Below, in pieces: positions 44,601 through 64,000 of a stretch of 64,000 nucleotides of DNA (position 1 is the stretch's first letter; the number at the start of each line of letters is the position of its first letter). The notes beneath the pieces were generated by a model. It did not search any database and was not told the DNA's origin. It saw nothing but the letters and a program-made list of their open reading frames with translations. The translations under genes were made by a program, and so were the position numbers. The DNA is from Trochalopteron elliotii (lineage: Eukaryota; Chordata; Aves; Passeriformes; Leiothrichidae). The stretch is from assembly GCA_024734555.1 (NCBI GenBank), contig JANPWX010000154.1:46525-110524 (forward strand), written 5' to 3'.

Positions 44601-44606
44601 TTTATT
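44601..44606 (-). terminator. SIM2: Candidate distal SIM2 poly(A) signal
   Basis: AATAAA on the - strand (TTTATT on +), with T-rich sequence downstream on the - strand (44530-44570 region). It lies about 170 bp from the convergent HLCS signal at 44426. Confidence 0.55.
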
Positions 44607-44635
44607 AACATTTTAACAGTTTTGTTTTACATAAT

Positions 44636-44644
44636 AATAAATAA
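44636..44644 (-). promoter_or_regulatory. SIM2: AU-rich element TTATTTATT
   Basis: Nonamer on the - strand, 30 nt before the distal SIM2 poly(A) signal. It is a classic mRNA-decay motif if transcribed. Confidence 0.4.
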
Positions 44645-45104
44645 GCAAAAATGCTTTACATTTTCAGGGAATACATATATATAATTCTGAGCATGAATAG
44701 GTTTGGTTGGGTTGCGTGCTTCACCTACACTTGCCAAGTAGCTTTTCTCTGCATCATATTTTAAAAAAAAAAGCAAAATCTAACTTTTAGGGGAAAAAAA
44801 ATGGAATAACAACATTTCCTCTGTGGCATTTTTGAAGTGTGACTGAAATGCTGGCAAAAAAAAAAAGAATTTATGTCCTGATTTGAGATTTCTGGAGAAA
44901 TTCTGGCAGATTTCCCATTCATTGCCACTTGCAGTGATGAATTCCCCAATTTTGCACCTGCTGAGCTGAATTTCCTTAAATTGCCTTTTTCCAAATCACA
45001 GGGCACAGAGACCTGGGGACAAATCTGTGCCTTTGTCACCTTCTTTTATTTCCATCGTGCTGCTTCCAAAACTTGGAGACCTCAACATGGAATTCACTTT
45101 TCCA

Positions 45105-45190
45105 GCTTCACCTGGTGGAAGATCCCCTGACTGGCAGGAGGTTGGAATGAGATCTTTAAAATCCCTCCCAACCCAAATTTTCTATGATTT
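45105..45190 (+). mobile_element. CR1 fragment, 3' tail, diverged
   Basis: GGAGGTTGGAATGAGATCTTTAAAATCCCTCCCAACCC... TTCTATGATTTTGG. Confidence 0.75.
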
Positions 45191-46487
45191 TGGTAAATTA
45201 TTCCCTCTTTCACTCTCTTTTTCCCATTTTCCATGATTTCCTTGCCAGGCCTGAACTGCCCTGAGAGTTAAAATCTTGTGAAGTCTCACAATAAAGGTGT
45301 GGCTCAAATACCAAAGAGAAATTAGGTTATTTTCATGATATATTTCCATTCACATTCCCCTTCAGTGCCATAATTTGTTTTTCATTATTAAACCAATTTT
45401 TCATTATTAAAACACTGCCACTGTGAATGGCAGTGCCCTGTTCTGCACTGTGACATCTGTAATTTAACCAAAAAATCCCATTTTTCTCCCAATTTAATTT
45501 ACTCCCTGATGGCAACACAGAACTGCTGTTTAAATCTTGGAGTGGCAGGGGGAAAAAAAGAAAAAAATCGTTCCCACATTTGCTTTTGCCATCTTTTCTG
45601 CACCTTCCCCTGCATTATCAGCTGTGAGTTCATAATTGGTTCATTATTTCCCTGGCAGGGAGATTTCCCCTAAAACACCTGGGGGAGGGTGGTGGAATGA
45701 TGGAACACCTCCTCTGCTCAGGCTGCTGGAAGTGGGAATAACAAAGTGGAAAAATATCCAACTGAAAAATATCCATGGTGGTTTTTGGTGTGTTTTTTTT
45801 TTATCCAAGCAAAAGCTGATTTTTTTGTGTTTTTTACAGGAACTTCCAGGAGCACCCAAATCCAGCAGTGCCACTAATGAGGGAGAAAGTGCAACACAAG
45901 GGCTTGGGCATCAGGTTTCTTTTTAATGATGCCAACCATGCCAGTGGCTCCTTTGCAGGGCATTGGGTTTAATGAAATTGAACAAAATTAACCCAGGAGC
46001 CTTGGCAATAATTCCATTTTCAGGAGCTGGGAGGGCTCTGAAGCCACTGGAAAAGTAACTGGTGTCTCCTGGTTTTGATTTCTGGGGTCAGCAGGATGGT
46101 AATCCACATTGAACAGCTTTTCTGGAGACTTGCCAGCTCCTCCAGCATTAAACACACCAAGGTTACAGAGGAAGGGGCTCTGCTGGCTTGGTTCTGCTTT
46201 GGGCTTGGTTTGGAATCACTGATTTGTGTTTGGTTTTTTTTGTTCTGTTTAGCACAAAGTGTATTTTTCATGCAATTCAAAAAGTCAACTGAGAGTGTTC
46301 AGCTCGAGTTCACTCCCAAGGCAACGTTAATTTGATAATAAAGCTTTCTCTGTTAACCTTTAATGGGAAGCAGTGAAAAAAAAAATACTGCAAATTGTTT
46401 TCAAGCCTTTGTTTCAAAGTATTTTTGTGTACTCACAGCAATAAATATTCATACACAGAAGGAAATAACTTTATTACTGGGTCCTAA

Positions 46488-46566
46488 TGGAAAGGTCCCT
46501 GCCCAGTTCAGGGGCTTGGAACTGGATGAGCTTTAAGGTCCCTCCCAACCCAAACCATTCTGGGAT
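46488..46566 (+). mobile_element. CR1 fragment, 3' tail
   Basis: GGAACTGGATGAGCTTTAAGGTCCCTCCCAACCC... CCATTCTGGGATG. Confidence 0.85.
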
Positions 46567-46704
46567 GAATTATTGCTGCACAGAAAAGATGGAGAACAGG
46601 GAATTTTTAGGACTGAGTATTGCATTGTGATTTTTCTGATAACGTGCAATCCATGAGCAAGTTCTTTTTTTCCATACTACACAAACCAGGTAAGAATTTT
46701 CTTC

Positions 46705-46812
46705 CAAGAATTAGGAAATGGTTTGGGTTGGAAGGAACCTTAAAGCTCCTCCAGTTGCACCCTCTGCCATGGGCAGGGAACCTCCCACTATTCCAGGATG
46801 GTGCTCAAGGTT
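46705..46812 (-). mobile_element. CR1 fragment, 3' tail
   Basis: AGGAAATGGTTTGGGTTGG... CCTCTGCCATGGGCAGGG... It lies in reverse to the preceding piece. Confidence 0.85.
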
Positions 46813-47780
46813 TTTCAGTGAAGTTCTCTTCAGAATTTGACAAGAGAAAGTTTGAAAAATTCTGCATTAAGCTTGAATTGGGGTAAGAGGTGGAGCTGAG
46901 TGGGATCCACAGCCACATTTATTGTTTAGGGAATCTTTTGTTGTTTTATCCACTCAAAAAGTTTGGGGAATTGGCTGAACACCACCATGGGCTGAGTGTT
47001 GTCAGTTAAACTCACACAGATCCATCCTCTGCAAAGAATTAAAAATAAAAGGGTGAAAATCTCTTCCTGGCTGGCTTGGGCCGAGTGTGAGTGTTTCAGA
47101 TGTGCTGTTTGGGATTTGTGAGGTGCTCCAGTCAAGGAATTCCAGCCCTGCCTTCGTGCTGACAACAGGATTTATGCTGGAGGAAGTTGAGCGTGTTAAG
47201 AGCTGGGCCTTTCAAAGCTCACAATTCTACTGGTAAGTTCCAAATAAAGCATAAATGTTCATTATTCTCTGGACTAGAAAGAAAACATTTCTGGTGCTGT
47301 TATTAAGATATATTTGTGACTGACTGAGTTGAAAAATCTGCACAGGCTTCCCCCAGAATGCTCAGGGAAACAGGATTTAGGAGTTTCCTTTTCTTATTTG
47401 TGGGGAATTAGTTCCTGCTCCATAATTTGTCCCAATTTGCCATGACAAGACCTGTAACCCTGTAATACCTATCTTTGTACCTATTAATTTGTCATATTGC
47501 CCCTTGTCAAGATAAATGGTGGTGGCAGCAGTCTCAGAACACTGTGTTAAATAAATCAAATGTAGGGTTGATTTTTTTTAGTTTTAAAACTTTTTTGGTA
47601 ATTAATAAATAAGCTTTTTTTTTTCTGTTTGGGTAGGGCAGCTGTGTTGTGGTTGCTCAAAATCACCACTCTCTCAACAAAGTCCATGTGTCAGGGGGTT
47701 GGGTGGAGAGTTGATGCGAGGTTTCACACAATTTGTCAAAAAAACCCTAAACTAGAACACATATTTTATGATAATGATTT

Positions 47781-47843
47781 AAAAAAAAAAAAAAAAAATC
47801 TTGAGTTTATTTTAAGGAGGGGGTCAAGGAAAAAAAAAAAAAA
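47781..47843. repeat. A-rich tracts ((A)18 and (A)14)
   Basis: Two A runs at 47781-47798 and about 47830-47843 flank the candidate proximal SIM2 signal at 47806-47811. Confidence 0.9.
47806..47811 (-). terminator. SIM2: Candidate proximal SIM2 poly(A) signal
   Basis: AATAAA on the - strand (TTTATT on +), about 405 nt after the stop. The T-run at 47781-47798 (as read on -) is a plausible downstream element. Confidence 0.45.
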
Positions 47844-48085
47844 AGTTCTTCATATAAACCTCTGCATATAACACCTCTCGTTTCCTTTTGCTGCAACGCT
47901 AGAAAATAACAAAAATAAAGATCTGGAACTTGACTTTGAACTCTTGGCCACCAGAGCTTTATCCAGGACACCGAAGCACGGCAGGGGATGGAGGGGGATT
48001 TTCCTGCCCACTTTGGGACTCACCACCTTGTCCCTCACTTGCCCCTTCACCTTTGCTCAGTAAACCTCGCCGTGTTTCCTCATGC

Positions 48086-48162
48086 CTTTTTTTTTTTTTT
48101 TTTTCTTTTTTTTGGTTAATTTTTAAATTTTTTTTTCTTCCTTTTTTTTTTTTTTTTTTTGC
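48086..48162. repeat. T-rich tract (A-rich in SIM2 transcript)
   Basis: Three T runs of 9 to 18 or more bases with short interruptions, 55-130 nt after the SIM2 stop codon. Confidence 0.95.
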
Positions 48163-48215
48163 AAACCATCCTGTTGGATTTTTCTAATCCAACTCCAACC
48201 CCTCCCGTGCTGCCG

Positions 48216-59100
<10,885 letters not shown>

Positions 59101-59154
59101 TCACAACCACTTCCTGGAGAGGTTTATTTGCAAGCCAAGCGCTTTTCTCCCTCG

Positions 59155-59400
59155 CAGAATCACAGAATTCAGAAAGTTCTTCACAGAATTCACAGAATTC
59201 TTCACAAAATTCACAGAATTCACAGAATCACTGGGTTGGAAGAGACCTTCAAGGTCATCAAGTCCAACCCAGCCCCAACACCTCAACTAAACCATGACAC
59301 TGAGTGCCACATCCAGTCTTTCCTTAAACACATCCAGGGATGGTGACTCCACCATTAATGAGGTTGGAAAAGACCTTTGAGATTATTGAGTCCAACCTAT
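59155..59400 (-). mobile_element. CR1 fragment with expanded 3' terminal repeats
   Basis: Begins with about nine imperfect CACAGAATT-type units (59158-59232), the CR1 3' microsatellite, then CACTGGGTTGGAAGAGACC... and GGGATGGTGACTCCACC. Sequence from about 59359 (GAGGTTGGAAAAGACC) looks like a second CR1 tail joined to it. Confidence 0.88.
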
Positions 59401-59656
59401 GTCCTCACACCCTCCTTCCTCTTCCTCCCAAGAAACTTTAAATAACCCCCTGCAAAATTATCTATCCTGCCCCTTTCTGTAGATTCATAACACCACATTA
59501 TTATTTATATAAAATTTGAAGTCTCCTAGGTTTTGTCTTCCTTCTTCTCTGGGTCAGCTGTGGTGGCATTCTTTACAAACACTGCTCTAAAATTTCTAAC
59601 TGCAAAAGAAAAGTTCAAGGCAGCACAAGGATTCTGAACTGGACAAAATTCTCTTG
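59401..59656 (-). other. SIM2: SIM2 intron, nothing recognised
   Basis: CR1-like traces only. Confidence 0.5.
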
Positions 59657-59890
59657 AAAGGAGGAGAGGAAATGGCCTCAAATTGCACCAGGGGAGGCTC
59701 AGGGTGGAGATTGGGCAAGGAAATTTCCCTGGCAGAGTGGTCAGGCCTTGGGATGAGCTGCCCAGGGAGGTTTGGAGTCACTGCAATTGTCCCAGAGGAG
59801 TCTGGAGGTGGCCCTTGGGGACAGGCTTTGGGGTGAGGACTGCATGACCCTGAAGGTTTCTTCCAACCCTGAGGATTCTGTGATCCTGAG
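59657..59890 (+). mobile_element. CR1 fragment
   Basis: GGAGAGGAAATGGCCTCAAATTG... to CCCTGAGGATTCTGTGATCC. It aligns with 28500-28690 but lacks the 44-bp repeat structure and non-CR1 middle of the duplicated block. Confidence 0.9.
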
Positions 59891-60580
59891 ATTTTTTTCA
59901 GATTATTTGGAAGCACTTCTCTTATACCTTGACAGATTATGATGCATTTTGCAATGTATTTATTCTGTGATGGTTTTTTTTTTCCTCTGTAATCATGCAA
60001 GTTGGTTTAAAAGGGCAAAATTAAAAAACCTCTTTACTTGTGAAGCACCCAAACAAAGGACAGAGAGGGGAATCAGATATCTGAGATATTCACCAGCCAT
60101 GTAATCCTCCCTGAGCTATTTTGGACCCTCTGTGAACAAGGATGTTTTGGCAGGAGGTTGTGCTGTAACAGGAGTTGTGCAGCATCTCTAAATATTTAAT
60201 CCAGCCACAAATATTTCTGGCTCAGTGCCAGGCCTTTATCTCAGGATTCACTAGAAGACAATGCCCAGCCTTTGAAGCTGGTTCTTCTCTTGTGTGGCCT
60301 TGGATCATTCCTCTGGGAAACTCCATCTTCATACTCTCCTGTGCAGTTATTTATTGGAAATTAGGGAATCATGGACTGAGCTCGCTGCACAAATTGTGTT
60401 CAAAAACAGTGGGCAATGGCAGGAAATAATAACAAAAAATATATTATCATATATATATTATAATATATTAATATATATTTTATATAAAAATTTATAATAG
60501 ATAATGTAATGTATATATAATACAATATAAAGGAAATTGTTTCATATAAATATGACCAAGAAATGGAATCTAAACCTGCT
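59891..60580 (-). other. SIM2: SIM2 intron, includes AT-rich tract
   Basis: 60428-60545 is almost pure A/T with TATATA and TAATATAT words. No exon seen. Confidence 0.65.
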
Positions 60581-60780
60581 CTCTGTCAATTTAAAACCAT
60601 TCCCCTTGTCCTGTCACCTTTTTTCCCATATAAAAAAAGTCCCTCTCCCTCCTTTTCATCCATTTCCTTGTGGTACTGGAAAACTCAGTGGGGTCTCCCC
60701 AAAATCTGGAGCATGTGGCCACCTCTCTGGGCTGCTTCCCCTCCTATCCACTGCATGTCCCAACATACTTAAACTTTCCT
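60581..60780 (-). mobile_element. CR1 fragment, old
   Basis: TAAAACCATTCCCCTTGTCC... CCTCTCCCTCCTTTTCATCC... matches 51540-51610 and the general CR1 body. Diverged. Confidence 0.65.
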
Positions 60781-60904
60781 TCAAATGCAGCTTTTCTCCC
60801 CAAGAAAATCAGGCTCTTACAAAATTGGCAGGTCTTTCTGGAAGTGTCAGTTCTTCCATTTTAGGATGAGGTGCTCGTGTGTTCAGAAGGCAACAAAAAA
60901 AAAC

Positions 60905-61195
60905 TGTGCAGCTCTGATCTCTGCTCCTGGCACAGGGGCAGCACCCAGGGAGCAGCTGGAGCTGGGCCAGGAGGGATTGAGGTTGGATTTTAGGGGAAGG
61001 CTCTTCCCCCAGAGGGTGCTGGGCACTGCCCAGGCTCCCCAGGGAATGGGCACTGCCAGAGCTCCAGGAGCCTTTGGACAGCACTGCCAGGGATGCCCAG
61101 GCTGGGATTTTGGGTTGTCTGTGTAGGACCACGAGCAGAGCTCAATGATCCTGTGGGTCCCTCACAGTTCAGGACATTCTGTGATTCCACAATCC
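60905..61195 (+). mobile_element. CR1 fragment
   Basis: CTGCTCCTGGCACAGGGGCAG... CTTTGGACAGCACTGCCAGGG... to GGACATTCTGTGATTCC. A further CR1 subfamily. Confidence 0.85.
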
Positions 61196-61571
61196 TGCAG
61201 GACATTCAAAACCCCATCCTTCCACGTCACCAAGGGGCTGCTATTTGGGGTTTCAGATCTCTCCTAGAAATCAGCTTTTTGCCTCATTCTTGCTGCTGTT
61301 CCTTCCACTCTCACAGTTCTACATGGAATTCCTTACAGGATGAGAGTGTGCAGATGTACATACAGTTAAAATAATGGGGAGTGTGTCTAAGTATGTAAAC
61401 ACACTGAGAAATATAAATACATTTGTGTTTTTTAAGTGCAGCTTATCACTGCAAGTCGAAAGCCTTGGAGTGGCCACTCAAAGATTCTGTTCCAAAAATA
61501 TTAATAATTGTCTCTATGCCGCAGTTTTACTATTTCTTAGTGTTCTATAACTGTGGATGGTGCTCTGCAAC

Positions 61572-61745
61572 TGTGCTGCCCCTGGATCCCTGGCAGTGCC
61601 CAAGACCAGGTTGGACATTGAGGCTTGGAGCAGCCTGGGACAGTGGAAGGTGTCCCTGCCATGGCAGGGGGTTGGAATGGGATGATCTTCAAGATCCCTT
61701 CCAACCCAAACCATTGGGTTGTGATTTTTTGTGACCACCATTTCT
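61572..61745 (+). mobile_element. CR1 fragment, 3' tail
   Basis: GCTGCCCCTGGATCCCTGGC... GGCTTGGAGCAGCCTGGGAC... CCCAAACCATTGGGTTGTGA. Confidence 0.92.
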
Positions 61746-64000
61746 GTGATTTTACGATTTGGTGATTCATTCTAAAATCCAAATGGTCCCGTTCCAGGAA
61801 ATGATCTTTACATTTTAGCACAGCCCATGTAACAGGTAATCTCTGGAATGTGCTCTGGCCTTTTCAGAACTAGGTCTTTGTGCTGGCTTAATGAGCACAT
61901 TTTCCTTGAGCTCCAAATGCTTCGCTACACTCAGTCTTCTGAAAGAGAAATTAATGCTGTCATGGATCACTAACTATAACAAACTTCTTCCCTGTGCTTT
62001 GGGACTAGTTTTGGCTTTCCTCCTCCCTTGCTGATTTTTTTTAAATCCCTGTTTAACTCTGCTGTTAAGACAGTGTTTGAAGAGATGTGAAAACCACTGA
62101 GGGCTGCAGTGTTCAGCTTTCCTTCTTAATTATCTGGATTAACCAGTGTTTCTCTGGGGATGGGGGAGGACTCCGTGCCTCCTGCTTTTTTAGCAATCTG
62201 GGGAAAATCTGACCTTGGCTAAGGGACAGTAACTGAGACAGTGAGTGAGGTCAGCTTCCATCTGGCTCTGGGCTCTGTTTGATGCTGAAAAGGAAACCTC
62301 AGGAATGGGAGGGAGGCAAATCCACCAGGCAGACAATGTGTGCAGGCTCAGACTCCTTGGTGGCCTCAGCTGCAGCCCAAGGGGGAGGATTCTGTGGCTT
62401 TAGCCCCTGGCCCTTGGATGTGCCCTGTGTCCCTGGGTGTTCCAGGGCTGTGGCTCGCTCCTGGTTTTGCTGGAAGCTGGAAAAGGCTCTGGGCTGACAG
62501 GCAGGACTGGTTTAAAAGGCTCCACCAGGCGTGTGGCTGGGAGTTCCCAGCCTGCACTGAAGAACACCACTCCAAAAAATGGATTTCTTGGTTCCACACT
62601 GGCAGCAGATCCTGTTTTAACTGCCCTGGCATGTCCTGGGCCCAGCCCCTGGGCAAGGCATAGTGCCCAGCAGACTCTTTGATTTTATTTTTCTTTTGAC
62701 CTCTTAAAATCTGGTGCTGCTCTGGCAGAAGGTTTGAGTGCTGGCAAAACTGAGGCACACCCCACACCAGAGATGGTGGGAATCTATTTTATTTCTATAA
62801 AATAACCCTATAAACACATAGGGTGACTTCCAGGGAGCAGGAGAAGGGTTTGATGGGGCCACCACAGCTGGGCACAGATCTGAATCCTGTTCAAGTTCCT
62901 GTGGGAAGAGCAGGGATGTTGCAACACGTGGGATGCCCAAAATCCCCCTCAGAATGCTACAGACAAAGGGATTTCTCTGAGGGCACAAAGATATTTTGTC
63001 TGTACTGGGACTCTGTCCTGTATTTTAGAATCCTGGGGCAGGGCCCACTTGTTTGTGTGGCCACATTTCAGGGCAAACACTGTGTGCATGAAAGGGGCTC
63101 TAGAAATAAAAAACACCACTTCAAACACCACAAGTGTTTTCCTGCAGCTGGAAGCCAATCAAATGTTTCAAGCAGGAAACTCTCTTTGCTGCCAGCACAC
63201 CTTAGGCAAATATTCACATCTACTTTTCTCTCCTAGCTTGATGTTCTTGTTCTTTCCCTCCTAACTTGTTCCCCTCACTGTTTCCTTTGTTTTATTCTCT
63301 GTGCTTCCTCACTCTGAGTTCAGCCACTTCAGGTCATCAGTTTGGGATTTTTTTTTTCCTCTTAAAAAAAGCAAATAGTTATCCTAGCTTAGGGTTGCTC
63401 ATTTTCTTTTTTTTTTTTCCCTTAATACCCTTATTAGGTGTAAGACGTTTCTCTTTGGATTTCTGCATCAGGTGACACTTCATCATCAGATTGCTTTATA
63501 GAATGGTACAACAAACCTGCCAACCTTCCACTGCTCGTGTTCCTGAGACATTTGCTGATGGATGCTGGGGGAGCTCTCACAGTGCTCCCCAGAGGGGCTC
63601 TGTGCACTTTACATCTGGTTTAATAATTCCCATTACTTGGTATTCCAACCATGACCCTGCACTCTTCCCACTGCTGCCCAAGCATTACTCATTATTTTGT
63701 GCTTCTCGGGATTTATCTGCTTTCATAAATTCCTATGCATGGCTCGCATTTTTCTTCTGGTTTTAAAGTTTACAGTGATTTATCTTCAATCTACAGAACT
63801 GCTCTTAGTATCCTGTTTGGCTGAGGGGTTTTATTTTTTTTCCTCGTGGAAGGATGTGGTGGGAAATTCAGTGAACATGATTTGTCTCTTCATTTAAACC
63901 TCCAGTCGTACATGGATCAAACTGGCAGCCACAGAATTATCCATCCTGCTGCTCTAAAAGTGGAAAACTCTTTTCCAGAGGTGATTGTGGCTGTGGTGGC
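61746..64000 (-). other. SIM2: SIM2 intron, nothing recognised
   Basis: No PAS-domain exon is visible, so the upstream SIM2 exons lie beyond the window. ORFs at 62279-62767 and 62823-63236 have no recognised domain. Confidence 0.65.

Larger units (their letters stand above)
44580..48215 (-). other. SIM2: Probable SIM2 3' UTR
   Basis: Runs from the SIM2 stop (48216-48218) to the distal - strand AATAAA at 44601-44606. A proximal - strand AATAAA at 47806-47811 would give a ~400-nt UTR. An AU-rich nonamer TTATTTATT (- strand, 44636-44644) lies just before the distal signal. A-rich runs follow the stop closely (48086-48162). The long form would include three CR1 pieces. Confidence 0.5.

Overview
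The window is nuclear DNA of a bird, most likely a passerine. It is packed with 3'-anchored CR1 retroposon fragments on both strands, carries several solitary retroviral LTRs, and shows no mammalian Alu or L1. It contains the 3' halves of two vertebrate genes in spliced form. On the + strand lie the last five coding exons of HLCS (holocarboxylase synthetase, biotin protein ligase), from 30829 to 41639. On the - strand lie the last four coding exons of SIM2 (bHLH-PAS transcription factor), from 59039 down to 48216. The two genes are also tail-to-tail neighbours in human chromosome band 21q22, so this is conserved synteny. All exon ends given here have GT/AG splice sites and matching codon phases.

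Layout. 1-30828: probably one large HLCS intron, with no coding exon that I can recognise. It holds a 2-copy tandem duplication (3326-4505), a likely conserved regulatory block (4506-5070), CR1 fragments, three solo LTRs of two families (one of each family splits a CR1), an AT-rich insert inside a CR1 (14704-15492), a ~108-bp tandem array (19141-19800), and a 461-bp block at 15494 repeated almost unchanged at 28522. 30829-41639: HLCS catalytic-domain exons, with LTRs and CR1s crowding the last two introns. 41640 to about 44530: HLCS 3' UTR. About 44580-48215: probable long SIM2 3' UTR. 48216-59039: SIM2 exons for the end of PAS-B, the basic linker and the SIM-specific C-terminus. 59040-64000: upstream SIM2 intron; the bHLH, PAS-A and first part of PAS-B exons lie outside the window.

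The genes do unrelated jobs. HLCS attaches biotin to carboxylases; SIM2 is a developmental transcription factor. Their only visible link is shared 3' space, where candidate polyadenylation signals on opposite strands lie 100-170 bp apart. I see no operon, CRISPR array, phage or novel enzyme system. The points of interest are transposon insertions very close to splice sites, a sense-strand LTR poly(A) signal in the last HLCS intron, duplicated blocks, and candidate enhancers. Most open reading frames over 60 codons here are CR1, LTR or low-complexity artefacts. Three assembly gaps (N runs) are present, plus a single N at 19142.
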